Source of the DNA: Sipunculus nudus
Lineage: Eukaryota; Annelida; Sipuncula; Golfingiida; Sipunculidae
Assembly (NCBI GenBank): GCA_026874595.1
Contig: CM049317.1
Location: 47,826,401-47,890,400 of the forward strand
Reading direction: 5' to 3'
Length of the DNA stretch: 64,000 nucleotides
The notes beneath the pieces were generated by a model, which was not told the origin of the DNA, did no database searches, and saw only the letters and a program-made list of their open reading frames with translations. This document shows positions 25,691-37,722 of this stretch, in pieces. The position numbers were made by a program, and so were the translations under genes. Positions within the stretch are counted from its first letter, which is position 1. Each line of letters begins with the position of its first letter.

Positions 25691-25936
25691 TTTTTAGTCC
25701 CTGAGAATGCTACAGATCCCACACACGGTTTGAAGGTCGCTAGGCCCCACCATACGCAGATTGTACTAAATCCTGTACCCATTTGTAATGGGTAGACATA
25801 AGCACATTTGTGGCTGAAAACTAAGGGGTCTTAACGCGGAAGTGAGAGGAGGCAAAGTGGATTCGAACCCATGACCGCTTTATCACAAGTGTCGCACCAT
25901 TGCCATTTAACTAGCATGCCCCATTGCACCACCATG
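25691..25936 (-). repeat. SINE family A, copy with intact pol III boxes
   Basis: On the minus strand the head reads as a tRNA-like sequence: A box TAGTTAAATGG (complement of 25913-25923) fits TRGYNNARNNG at every position, and B box GGTTCGAATCC (complement of 25859-25869) is a perfect consensus. The order A then B is correct for the minus strand and the spacing is tRNA-like but slightly long. The 3' body shares blocks with 7661-7900. Inside copy 1 of the 801-bp duplication. Confidence 0.85.
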
Positions 25937-26491
25937 TTTAAGGAAAAGAACGGAGTTGTTTTGTTTAATAAGCTTTCCTTGTAATAAATGCCTACTGTTG
26001 TTATGAAACTATTATGTATTTAGATATAACCTAAGTACAATAAAGTCAATACTTAACCCTTTCTACAGTGGCAAAGTAAAAAATTGAGAATATACAGGAA
26101 AACAGGTCTGTAATGAATACATCAAATAAATAAAAATGAAGTATGAAGTTTAATTGTATATTTTAAAACTTGATAACAAAATATGAGTGAAAACTTGTCC
26201 AAACCGTAAAACAATCTGTCACCATTTCCTCTAATATTAAGTGAAATCCAAAAACATTTCAAATTCTGAAAATATTTATGAAAATAAGAATAAAATGCAC
26301 GTAAATACAGCATCCTTAACTCAATATAATTATATTTCAGTTTCTGTGTGTCGGAGAAGGGTACCTTTCAAATAAAAAAGATTTCTGGAAATTCATGTTA
26401 GTGTACTTTTGTCCACTTTCTTTTCCAAATGAAGAATGTGTTGTTTCTTAATGGAAATTTGCATTTGTATGAAATAGGTTAAAGAAACAGG

Positions 26492-26737
26492 TTTTTAGTC
26501 CCTGAGAATGCTACAGATCCCACACACGGTTTGAAGGTCGCTAGGCCCCACCATACGCAGATTGTACTAAATCCTGTACCCATTTGTAATGGGTAGACAT
26601 AAGCACATTTGTGGCTGAAAACTAAGGGGTCTTAACGCGGAAGTGAGAGGAGGCAAAGTGGATTCGAACCCATGACCGCTTTATCACAAGTGTCGCACCA
26701 TTGCCATTTAACTAGCATGCCCCATTGCACCACCATG
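26492..26737 (-). repeat. SINE family A, copy in second duplication unit
   Basis: Identical to 25691-25936; it arose by the 801-bp segmental duplication and not by a separate retrotransposition. Confidence 0.85.
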
Positions 26738-26789
26738 TTTAAGGAAAAGAACGGAGTTGTTTTGTTTAATAAGCTTTCCTTGTAATAAA

Positions 26790-28810
26790 ATAACACATTT
26801 TCTATGTTTTCAAGTTTTATCAATCGTGACTCAAAACTTAATCATGTAACCGGAGGGGTTTACGCTGTTTAAAAGATATAAATTACTTTACAGGAGTGCA
26901 TGTAACGCTTATTCAGTATAGAAATTAAATGATTAGGTAGTGGAAATAAACCTATAACTGAATCATGAAGTTTGGTTTTGGATCTTCTTCAAAATTTGTA
27001 ACGAATTTTATATAGTCTTAAGTTTGCTTTTGGGATCACTACCAGAATTTCACTTTTGGATTACAACAGATTGATTTTGTGATTGAACTGGACTATTATT
27101 CTCTGAGAAGATTTATGTGAACTGTTCATCTGTATTATACATTTTAAAGACTTATTGTCGCTGGGACTGTGGTGGTATCCAGGTACTGTACCCTTTATTT
27201 ATTATACTGTGTAATTGTATTGATTTGCTGTTGTACTGTTGTTGTACTATGATATTGTATTGATTTAGTGTAATGTTAGGGTTGTTTTAAGAATAAATTA
27301 TAGTAATTTGTTAAAAAAAAACACTGACTTCTTTATTCATTCCCCTTGACATTTCACGCTGCCTAGTGTTACAGAATCTGATTTTTAGGTCTCCGTAAAT
27401 AGTGAACAGATCAGAACGAAGAACGTTAAATTGGTAATAAAACGTAACAGCATCTTATATATATAGCCAGTTCATTCTGGAGGTTCAAACCGTAAGTTAT
27501 TGCCTCTACCCGGGCAGCTACATTAACTTTTGATTTCTTTCCTAAACCAAATAGCTTGTCTATAAATAAATCGACCCGCACATATAACCAATCATTTTGA
27601 ACTCTGACAGCTTATAATGCAGCAATAACAAAGTGCTTCAGAATATACGATTCAATGTGTCAGATCTGGCGCTTAATGTATAAATGGACAGCACATTTCT
27701 GTCGCTGCTGTACACACTCTATCAACTCCACGTAACAGTTTAAATTAGATAAAAGTAGACTGCATTATATCATTTTTTTCAGGCAATCCCAGGGAACTCC
27801 CGACATCATCTTTGTCATGTTCTACTAATTGAAACCTATAGGTCCCTAACAACAAAAACCTTACATGACATTTATTGAAAAAAGTAACTCCTGATAAATT
27901 ACGGAACCTTGTGATCAGGGATATATATCATCCACGGAAAAAAAAAGTTTTACCCATTACACACGTGCTCAATACGCGTAATCAAATATAATTAAATCTG
28001 GACTCGATCCTGTTAGGTAACTTTGTAACAAAAGAGCAAGTGGGCGAACCGCCGGAGATGAACTAATGGCACGCCAGCGGGCAACTGACATAGCGATTGA
28101 TTATACCCTCAACTGTTCTCATTCTTGATTTCCCTTGAGGGAGAAACAGAAACCTTGAATCAACACCTAGACTATACTGTTGGATTATTTTGAGCCCAAA
28201 AACTGCCTCAAGCAGATGGAGACTCCGCGCTCCCCACTTTAAGAACATAACAATATTTTATATGGACACGTAGTCCTGAAGATTTTGATTGGACACAAAG
28301 AGGTTACTTCTCAGTCTTAAAGTTTAATATTAAACAACTGCTTTATCTTTTGTGCGATTCCTATTTTTGGAAATAGTATACTCCATTAAAAATTTCTCAA
28401 TGTACACATTTACCCGTTAATTTCAATGGCCGAACGACGTAGAAACCTAATTTTCAGATTGAAAGAATGCAAAATGAGTTTCATAAACAATGTGGTAAAA
28501 GTGGGTTCCTAACAGTACGATACTCTACCAGTTTATTTTTCAATTCGTTTCGTATATACATTTAGAGCGCATATACTTAGGGATTGTCCTAAAGCTTGAA
28601 AGGACTCTAGGTAAAAAAAATTCACAAGAAATTATGGTTGTATTCGATATTTATACACATCCAGTTTAATTTTTAACATTTCGGGATCAATTAGGTTTAC
28701 TTATTTATCACTAGGTTAACATATGTTCTTATATATAGTAATAATAGAAAGACTTAGATTATATTCATTCATTTGAAAATAATCTGAGTATATACCTTTG
28801 TGAGACTAAA
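26790..28810. other. AT-rich DNA, nothing recognised
   Basis: No recognised gene or repeat; some TTGTACTGTTGTTGTACT-like local repetition near 27230. Confidence 0.5.
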
Positions 28811-28812
28811 AG

Positions 28813-28872
28813 CCGTAAGAACAAGGTGACACTGAATGCTACAAACCGTAAGAACAAGGTGACACTGAATGC
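28813..28872 (+). repeat. 33-bp tandem duplication
   Basis: CCGTAAGAACAAGGTGACAC followed by TGAATGC is repeated at 28813 and 28846 with almost no change; slippage-type local duplication. Confidence 0.9.
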
Positions 28873-30306
28873 GATGTTAAAAAGAACAGTCGATAGTGTT
28901 TAAGGTATACCACAATCAAAGCGTCTGATTTGGGATGCATCCTAAGACGTTGGTAGTCTTTGACACAGTACGCTTCATGCATAGTCGTAGTTGAACACTA
29001 ACGGCTCCATGAATATCGCTAATGACTGCAATTAGGGCACTATAAACTATAAAGTATTATAAACACAAGAGTATCGATGTTTTAGAGAATTAGCACATTA
29101 AAGGACGGACTTATATTTAATTTTACTTTGCTAAGACCTTTCTCTACTGATCTAAAGTTGCTAAATGTGATAAATTGATTAAACAGGCACTAATATTTCA
29201 GCCATTTTAGTAATTAGATAATATGACGGCTTATTATCTGACGAATATCGTATTTGATGATCTAAAACCATTATCAAATTAGGAGGCCGCCAGTTAGCGC
29301 CAGGAATGAGGTAGTTATGAATGTCTTTGGTTCTTCTTTATTGCCTTTTACGCCTAATTAAGGAAAGTCTATCACAACGAAGGAGGGCGGAAATAGTTCA
29401 TGGCTTTATTAGGGAAGAACTAGAAAATGATTACCTGTTAATGCAATATAATCTGTCATTGATGTGGAGTAGATTACGAAAGACTCAACATTCGGAGCTA
29501 AAAAGTAATGGCGTTTCGACGTGAAACGTGTCACAGGAGCCTTTATTTTGAAATTTATCAATTTTATTTGAACATGAATTTTTACCACTAATCTGAAACT
29601 TTCTTTATTTTTATCTTCTTACCTTATGCAGTGTAAATGCGCCTTAGACGAACTCATACCCATATGTAACAGAATGTTGAGAGAGAATCTCTAAACGCAT
29701 TATTCAAAGCGCAATGTTGCAGGAAAATGGTAAAGATCAATTTGAGGAATCGTCGTATAATAACATACGAGGGGTTAGACGAAATGTTGATTGTAGAATT
29801 ACCTTCCTCAAGTGATTGAAAAACACTTACTTAAAACACAACAAATTATTAACTTGGTGTTGACTCGCAAGGTTCTTTTTGGTGCATATATTTTAGTGGT
29901 GACTATTCAATGGAGGTGAGATCTGTAAGATTTGCAGCCATATCTTGTTATCTGCTACGGTAACAGTGTAAAAGTTGATAGGGACACAGGGCCCGGCCCT
30001 CTTCTGTCATGGTATTGTGGTTATTGATATTGATCGTCACTCACGAAGACAACTGACAGCAGATATGTTAAAACGGTGGTGATAAGGGAGACATTAGTAT
30101 TGTGAGTATTAATATTGATTGTCGCCCACGTAGGTAACTGGCAGGAGATGTGATCGGACTGCAGTGATAAATGAGACCGTACGATCCCTGTCCTGTGAAA
30201 TGTCACCGCCTCGGGATACATTTTTCTTCAGTAACAGCCCAAAACTAGCCCTCCCAAGTCCGGTCATCCGTAAGTCTTGCATAAAGCGTATGTCTGTGTG
30301 TGTTTG
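28873..30306. other. single-copy DNA, nothing recognised
   Basis: Related phrases ATTGATATTGATCGTC (about 30024) and ATTAATATTGATTGTC (about 30108) suggest a decayed local duplication of about 85 bp. No gene recognised. Confidence 0.45.
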
Positions 30307-30340
30307 TGAGAGAGAGAGAAAGAGAGAGAGAGGGAGAGAA
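30307..30340 (+). repeat. (GA)n tract
   Basis: Interrupted GA dinucleotide repeat. Confidence 0.9.
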
Positions 30341-31597
30341 TGACGTAGTAAGTGAAAGTGTTGTGAATAGTGTTGTGAAATTTACAATCTTTCAATATCA
30401 AGATTTCCCAAAATAATAAAGTAAATAAAAAAGTAAATAATTGGTCTTGCCCTTTATACGCTTAGACTTTTTTGGGGTAATGAGCTGCGTGGTTCGTCAC
30501 CGTTCAGTGATATTAAACCATGACGTTTTTTATATTTTATTGTATTATATTTTTTACATGGGCTTGATCGGTTAATGTGCACTTATCGGGCCGGAGTCGA
30601 AATGCACAGATTCAGTAACTTTTATTAGCAAGCATTGGTTCTATCAGGCGTTATCACCTTTTGCACAGAAGAGGGTAACCAATATGGTTTATCTGCTGGT
30701 AGGTATAATAAGGTACCCAGCGCAACATCACGCCATCCATTTTTAAAAGAGGTCATGATAGGTTAATGGGTCATTGATGTGTCCTGCTGGCGATAACTTT
30801 GTACAGAAAAGACCGGCCGTGGAATGAGGTAGGTGTCACATGAAAGAGAAACTGGTGTCAGTGGTGGGGTCAGACAGGGAATCCCTTATATAGAGGATCT
30901 GCCTGTTGATGAACAATTAGTAGAAAGCAAGTTTATACTTCTTCGGGTCATTTTTTAAAGATCCCTCAATATTTTACTTCTGTCATCGTTATGTGTTTCG
31001 ATTTTTTACCTTAGGTATGTAGTCATGTACAGAAGAGATATGAACTTTTTTATGAGCTTTTATATGCATGTAAATTACAATTACAAATTACCATACATTA
31101 CAAATACCATTTCTTATTAAATCACTGAACCCCAACGCATTATGTTTTATTAAAGCCCTCTTTCAATTCTTCGATAACTGTTAAGAATTGGACAGTTGAT
31201 ATAGTTATTTGACAAATCGGTTATAGTTAAACGGAAACGTTGTATTTTATATGTTTATGGCATATACGGACTTGCGAAACATGGGAATCTCGAATATAAC
31301 TTTTAAGAGCGCACACCTTCGCCAAGCAAAACGTAACGGCCCCCTTATTAGTATTCGTAAAAGCATGTTAATTGTAGTCGAGTTTCCAGTAGGGTTACCC
31401 ATGAAATGTCTGAAGTATAATGTTCATTTATCGATTTTTGTTGTTATGGTTCACTGATACATTTAAGATTGATTATCTACATGACGACCTTGAGCAGTGT
31501 TTCTAATATGCAAATTACGACGTCCGTATAGGAAAGTTCTATTTTCTAAAAACAAAATCAATAAAAACGTGGAAATAACCATGATAATTTGCGGAAC
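30341..31597. other. AT-rich DNA, nothing recognised
   Basis: No gene, array or element terminus seen. Confidence 0.5.
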
Positions 31598-31706
31598 AAT
31601 GCGTCTAGAAACAGGTTTCCATGGTAAAACGCTCGACCTTCTCCGCTGGCGACCCGGGTTCGATTCCCGGCATGGCTATGAGAGTGGGTTGTAGTTGCCT
31701 ACGGTG
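31598..31706 (+). repeat. SINE family C, 5' part (interrupted)
   Basis: tRNA-like head with A box TGGTAAAACGC (31622-31632, 10 of 11 consensus positions) and perfect B box GGTTCGATTCC (31657-31667) followed by CGGCATGGC. The element is broken at 31706 by a DNA transposon and resumes at 32168. The composite order is the clearest relative-age information in the window: the SINE came first. Confidence 0.8.
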
Positions 31707-32167
31707 TACGCTCCCGAGGCAGCGGAAATCTTGCGCTTCTAAAGAAGCTACTGATTTTCACGCTGCCTGCTTTGACCGTTTATGATGCATTTAAACACCA
31801 CGTGTTGCACATGGGCCTGTACGCTTAAAAAACTGCTGATGTGACTATCAGCCAACCGAATCAACCAAGTCAACAAACACTCGACAGGCATCAGGCTCCG
31901 CCCTGAATTTCTACCACGCGTGGGGCATTCTCTCTGAGCCTTTGGCCTGTTCAAACGGTCGCCGGGGCGATGAGGTGTCACTCAAAACGAAATGAACAAC
32001 ATTGGCTTCGTGTATTAACCGTTTTGCTTCCAGCTGAGGGTCTCATCTGATTGGACCAAAATAAAGTGCGCCCCTCTGGTGTAGAGATTCAGGATACAAG
32101 GTCATAACAAACAGCGCTTACGATATAGATAGTTGGCCTATGGGTAATGCGCGGTGTAAAGAGCGTA
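31707..32167 (+). mobile_element. TACGCTC-type TIR element, copy 1, inside a SINE
   Basis: Bounded by TACGCTC and GAGCGTA, a perfect 7-bp terminal inverted repeat. The body matches 46554-47023 almost throughout (phrases such as GGAAATCTTGCGCTTCT, GACTATCAGCCAACC, CAGGCATCAGGCTCCGCC, TCTCATCTGATTGGACCAAA). It lacks a 12-bp CGCTTGGCTGGT present in that copy. No coding capacity is evident. The flanking 9-mers here do not match well, unlike the other two copies, so one junction may have changed after insertion. Confidence 0.8.
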
Positions 32168-32295
32168 AGGTCGTTGGTTTTCGCCTGGTCCTCCGATTTC
32201 CTCTACCCTTACTGACAACCAAGCGCCAACATCCGAGCCATTATAACTAGTTGTACAATGCATTTAAAATAAATAAAGTTTATATTTAAAGATTG
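32168..32295 (+). repeat. SINE family C, 3' part with A-rich tail
   Basis: Resumes with GGTTTTCGCCTGGTCCTCCG and ATTTCCTCTACCC, close to the TTTTCTCCGGGTCCTCCGGTTTCCTCC phrase shared by several invertebrate SINE/LINE tails, and ends in AAAATAAATAAAG. Together with 31598-31706 it makes a SINE of about 235 bp. Confidence 0.7.
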
Positions 32296-32769
32296 AAATG
32301 AAACCATCTAACCAACGGCATAGCTCGTATTTCAAATTTAATTATGCAAAACAGGACAGAATTATAACAAAAGACATAGATGACAAAATATGACGTTGCT
32401 CCACATGGTCTAACCAACAGGGACCAATGATGTTTGGATTTATTTGATTTAATGCTGTTCGCCTGCTATGATTCCTGACTACTGACACCAGGAGCGTGCG
32501 GAGATGGCTCACGGTGAGATCATGAAGGATTATTGAGATCAGGCGATGACAGCAAGTTTTATACGAACTCTCATTCTGTCTGCCGGTAGATCGGAAAATA
32601 GATAAAGTCATGACATGACTGTGTAAATGTCCCTCTTGTGAATTAAGTCTGACAACAAGCTTAACGGAGTGCCAAAACTGAAATAACATATAATATATCT
32701 GTAAATGTAGAATTTCTCAAGAAAAATGTGAACAGTTTTTTTTAATATTTTTTTTTTGGTGGAGGTAAC
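32296..32769. other. no recognised feature
   Basis: A 115-codon minus frame (32342-32689) has no domain, no start context and no repeat partner; it is probably a chance frame. Confidence 0.4.
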
Positions 32770-33184
32770 CGCCTCCATTTTTAATGCTGACTTATCTAAT
32801 TCTTAATCTAAGTATGTACATCTGCAGAGTTTCCATTTCGGTTTGGGACTACTTGCCAGGGCGGTAGCACTCGCTTCCTATCATTTTTTTTATTTTGTAT
32901 CCTGGTGTCACCCAAGCCCGGTGTCTGCCGCACCTGCGGGTCCTGGGTGTGTAATCATCCCCATTGCTAGGTCATAACACCGAGGAACCCCTCCCCCCCC
33001 AAAGACGCACTCGTATGTGAGTGATACGCGGCTGTGGGGCACAGCCTTCCCATTATTAAGCCTGCAGAGCGCTCAACCTGGGTAGGGGTTGACTGTAAAA
33101 AAAACCTTACCGCCTCGACTGAGATTCGAACCCACGATCTCCCGGCTTTGAGTCCTGCGCTCTACCCCTGAGCCACAGAAGCCG
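32770..33184 (-). repeat. SINE family B, copy 2 (minus) with best-preserved head
   Basis: Read on the minus strand: GGCTTCTGTGGCTCAGGGG with a perfect A box TGGCTCAGGGG (complement of 33166-33176), then GTAGAGCGCAGGACTC, then B box GGTTCGAATCT (complement of 33122-33132). The body and tail match 42811-43185, including the 3' phrase CTCTGCAGATGTACATACTT and AGATAAGTCAGCATTAAAAA. A C-run at 32990-32999 is an internal expansion. Confidence 0.9.
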
Positions 33185-33841
33185 GTAAAATGTGAAACGT
33201 TTGTATACAGAAATGATAGCTGAACTTTGATATGAATAGGACTATTAATCTTCTTGCTTAAGAGTAAGCATAGTAAAGGTAAACATTTCAACAAAACATA
33301 CTTGGATTCTCATATGTCAAATAAGTGTGGATTTTATTTCAATAAAATACAGATGAAGCTATATGTCTGAGCCATTCCAAGATCTGATCTTATAAATTTA
33401 CGCCTGTACATTTCACAATAAACTTTTTGTTTGTTTGTGCATTATTAAATTTATGGCCTTAGAAACAACAGAAACGAACGTTCCATGAAGACATTTGGTG
33501 TTTTGTTTAAAAATGTATTAAAAGGAATCAATTATTGTTTGCGCAACTCATTAATTAAATAATGATAATGAAAAATGTTATACGTTCTTCAATTTTACAC
33601 GTTTGCGATCAATCAGTTCTGATTAATGAGTAATTATGATTCTTCTCCTGAACATGCAAAGTTTTTAACAACATTGCACATACCATCGGGTAGTTCAGTT
33701 CATTAAATGAATTAGATTTTCTTTGGCCCATAAATTTTAATTCTAGGCTTAAATGTTCTTAAGTTTTTATTGCGTTATCATGCAAACTCGTATACTGGGT
33801 CCAAATGTTCATTGTCTGTCTGTCCTGGGAGAATAATACTT
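33185..33841. other. AT-rich DNA, nothing recognised
   Basis: No gene or repeat seen. Confidence 0.5.
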
Positions 33842-34010
33842 TACTGGTTCACACTATAGCTGTACTGGTTCACACTAGCTGTACTGGTTAACACTAGCTG
33901 TACCGGTTCACACTAGCTATATTGGTTCACACTAGCGAAACCTGTTCACAACAGTTGTACTGTTCAAGCTGACCTGGTTCACACTAGGTGCACTGGTTCA
34001 CATTAGCTGA
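33842..34010 (+). repeat. 19-bp minisatellite, about 9 units
   Basis: Tandem CTGGTTCACACTAGCTGTA units, with the first unit 21 bp, one truncated to 13 bp and increasing substitution toward the right. Confidence 0.95.
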
Positions 34011-35848
34011 GGGAAAATCCATTAGAAAGATTTTCCAAATAATTATACGGAAATTGATAAACAAGCCTCGTATGATCAGACTAGTTGCTCTAAAAACACG
34101 TATGAGTCTGTCACATGTCTAAAGGTGATAGGGGTATGTGTATAAAAGCATCGTTTTTAACCCAGGGGAATATATTATGTTCACAATAGATTGATGTTGG
34201 AGATGTAACCTGAACATTTGTTCTATTGATGATTTAATCATCCTTCCCAAGGGGTAAACGTCGATTTCCCATCGAGAGGGGAAAATAACCTTTTATGTAT
34301 ACCTAGAGTCCGACAATCTGCAATTCCACAAGCATATAAAAAATTAAACCACAATTCCCTCCGAAAATGCTGATTTCGGCAAAGAATATCTAGAGTTATA
34401 CGCTTTACAGACGAAGCGACTATTTTGTTTATGGCTCTGTCTGAGATAATCCCGGTATTAACCGGAGCAGTCAGGCCTCTCATAATAATTGTGTACGATA
34501 CAGGGGCCTCGGGCTACTCTCCTGAAAGTAGGCTAAAAGCATGTGCCTTGCATACGAATGTTTACTTGCAAGGTTAGTATATATCCCCAGAAGAGAAAAT
34601 CGCAGTTTATAATCCTCAGTCCAATTAAACAACCTAGATATCTGAAGGCAAACGGGGATACCGTAGATATGGATTAGCTGTGGATTTGTAGAGTCACTGT
34701 CCTTAAGATTTACTTATCATGTTGAAAGAAGCGCCTGTCCTCAAATTTGCTCGGTTCTAATCTCTGCCGAGTGTTATTCTTCGATCAGCTCACATTTACC
34801 TATTTATTTTAACAGATCCCTCTTTAATGTAATGTGACCACTTACGCAGCCGGTGGAAATATACCTTATATTAATTATTAGTCGCTGGTATACAGAGCCA
34901 ATAAGTTCCTCCTAGTGGGCCTGCCTTTTAGCCTTCGTAGTGAGGTTTACAATCACTCTACATAAATTATTGGTATGCAAGCGAGGACAAATATTTTAAA
35001 TAAATCACATAATTACCAGGGTCTGTGAACCATTTCTAATCGGTTAAAACAAGAAAATGTGCTAGTAACTACCAGCTTCGCTTGGAGCCATTATTTTTCT
35101 GTTTAAGTCACAAGATGGCACTGTTTTAGGGACCAGGCAGTAAATCCTATGCCAGGATTTCCATGATAAATGAGCCTGAAACCCAAGGTGTCTTAGTTAA
35201 GGGTTTGTTAGCTAGATTATGTTTGGTTATGTGGCCAAAGGAGGGACAAATTGTGTTTAATTCAGTTTTAAGCAAAATGTTGTGGTGTTCAATGTCATTC
35301 TTTTTTATCACCTTTGCTTAAAAATATCGCTTCTGCTACTGTCTGAAATATTTGGTAACACGAACCATTTACACTTTGTAATCAATAGCTCCGTCAAAAT
35401 TAAAATTACAGAGACCCAGGTTATCAAATCATGGGGGTCAATAAGAAGTTATTCTGATACATAATGTATGAACAACATCGGACGACATATGATTATATAT
35501 CAAGTCAAGCGATGTACCGAACTACGTAAAATTTACTTTCATTCCCTGTAAGGTATCTCAACAGACAACGTACAGATCTCCTAAGTTCAGACCATCAGGC
35601 CTTTTCATTAAAACAGTGAATAGGTGTTAGATTTCTGACATTATGGGTTAACACAAGGTCTCATCGCCTCTTTTAGGTTATGGCCTGTTTGACGTATATT
35701 ATCTTTTCGTCTCTTCCTTATTTCCCAAGCAATTACACATACGCTTTGCTCCAAAACGAAAATTTCGGAACCGCGTAAGTTTATACACGCCATTAGTTTT
35801 ATGACCAGATCCCGGACATTAGAGGCACGCCTCAAATAAGACTCGGGT
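34011..35848. other. single-copy DNA, nothing recognised
   Basis: No recognised gene, array or element. Confidence 0.5.
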
Positions 35849-35871
35849 GGGGGGGGGGGGGGGGGGGGGGG
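35849..35871 (+). repeat. 23-base G homopolymer
   Basis: An uninterrupted run of G preceded by GGGT. Such runs are hard to sequence, so the length is uncertain. It lies about 190 bp outside the foldback-like structure. Confidence 0.95.
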
Positions 35872-37605
35872 TTTAGTCCAGTCAACGAATGACTAAGTTG
35901 GACAAAAATGTTATCAAAAATTTCTCACCTGAAATGTATAATTTATGGTGTCTTAGTTCACAAATAAAACCCCACCCGATTCCACCCATGGCAAAATGTA
36001 ATTTTCACCCCAAAGCCAAGATGGCCGCCATTATAAGGGGTGAAATGTTTAAATGACCATAATTCAATAACTAGCTGACAAAGAAACACATTTCAGGTAT
36101 CATTTCCAACTAACATTGGGATGCCCGTTCATTTGGTGACACTTTTGAGGTCATAAATGGTACACTTTCGGTATAAGGTCAAGGTCAATGTCAAACTTTG
36201 CAGAAAAAAGCCAAAATCGCCATGATATGGCATGTTGTACCAACCAAATGTTATAAAAACATATCTCATGTAGTATTTTCATTTGACATTAGGCTTCCCA
36301 TTCATTTGGTGATACCTCTGAGGTCATGAAAGGTACATATCATGCATTAAGGTCAAGGTCAATGTCCTACTTCCAAGAGAAAAAGCAACAGTCGCCATGG
36401 TATAACGTTTTGCAAGAAGTGGCACAGAAATGCATTTAAGTTGTGATTTCTAACTAACTTAAGAATGCCAGTGCATTTGGTCGCACTTCTGAAGTCTGAC
36501 AATGCATATATCATGCATCAAGGTCATGGTCAAAGTCAAATTTGGAAGAAAAAAGCAACACTCGTAATGGTATTGTACTTTTTTCAACGTGTTACAGAAA
36601 CATATGTAAGTGTCATTTCCTCTTGACTTAAGGCAGCTGAGGATGCCCATTCATTTGTGGATACAGTAAGGTCATAAAATATATCTATCGAGCAATAAGG
36701 TCAAGGTCAAAGCCAAGCTTGGATGAGAAATAGTAACAATCGTCATTTTGTAGCCTGTTTTTGCAGGAAAGTGACATAGAAACATATACAAAGGGTCATT
36801 TTCATCTTTTTTTTAAATGCACATATTCATTTGGTGATAGTTTTGAGGCCAGGAAAAGTTCATATCATGCATAAAGGTCAAGGTCAAGTTCTTAAAAACT
36901 GCAAACTGTCCATGATATGATATATATTTGCAAGAAAGGGACATTTAAAACGTTCAAAGTGTCTTTTCCATTTAACTTTAGAATGGACTTTCATGTGGTG
37001 ATATTTCCTAGGCCAGAAAATAACAGGTTCCTATCATGCATTAAGTTCAAGGTCAAGTTCTCAGGAAAAAAGTAATACTGTCGACGATAAGGCATGTTTT
37101 TGCAAGAAAATGACACAGAAAAAAATAAGGGCATCACTTCCAGCTAACAATAGAATTCCCACTCATTTGGTAATCTTGCTTAGGTCATAATTGCAACATA
37201 TCATGCATTGTGTTTCAGGTTTATATCAGATTTGGTAGGGGAAATAAGCCAAACTCGCTATGATATTCTACATTTTGGAAAAAAACATATGACACTCATG
37301 AGGTGTAGTTAGGCCTTATAATTGTCACTGTTACTGTTTTGATTATACCAAATCATCAAAAAGGAAAACAAATTTCACATTCGCATGTTATAACACGTTC
37401 CATATATATGCATAGTTCATTCCATGAAGTTGGGAACCTTTAGCATTATCTTCTTCAAGCGTATCCCTAATCTTAGTTTGTGTTACATTCAAGTAAGCAT
37501 TTTTTTAGCATTAGCCACTTACTGTTTTACACAGCAGATCATCAGGTAAACTCTAATGAGATCAGGTTCCCCCTGCAGTTGCACTTTACCATTTTGATAT
37601 GTTCA

Positions 37606-37722
37606 GGTGCTGCTGGGTGTGTAACCCTGATAGGCAAAGGAGCAATGGGAGATAATTTCAAACCCCACACCTCCGGGAGATGTTATTGTCACACAATGTT
37701 AGGACCTGATGATATTTGTTAG
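37606..37722 (+). pseudogene. exon-like fragment in left foldback arm
   Basis: A frame reading GAAGCVTLIGKG begins right after a TTTTGATATGTTCAG acceptor-like sequence and stops after about 38 codons. The inverted partner in the right arm reads GAACCVTLIDKG. Conservation of the peptide across diverged DNA suggests that both derive from a real exon. The downstream phrase QKEMQNAKSARQR (about 37928) is also paired in the other arm, where one codon is a stop. The protein is not recognised. Confidence 0.35.

Larger units (their letters stand above)
25185..26789 (+). repeat. 801-bp direct tandem duplication
   Basis: Copy 1 (25185-25985) and copy 2 (25986-26789) match base for base wherever I compared them, with a constant offset of 801. 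The junction shows only a short shared AAA/TAATAAA microhomology and no element termini, so the duplication is of a genomic segment rather than an insertion. Each copy carries one SINE family A element and an identical 63-codon minus frame, which is not evidence of a gene. Complete identity means the event is very recent, recently homogenised, or an assembly artefact joining two haplotypes. Confidence 0.95.

Noticed and set aside
25321-26313. Two identical 63-codon minus-strand frames suggesting a duplicated gene
   Set aside because: Identity is explained by the 801-bp DNA duplication; the surrounding non-coding bases are equally identical.
31598-31680. tRNA gene
   Set aside because: Good A and B boxes, but the acceptor and anticodon arms do not fold properly and SINE sequence follows, so it is a SINE head.
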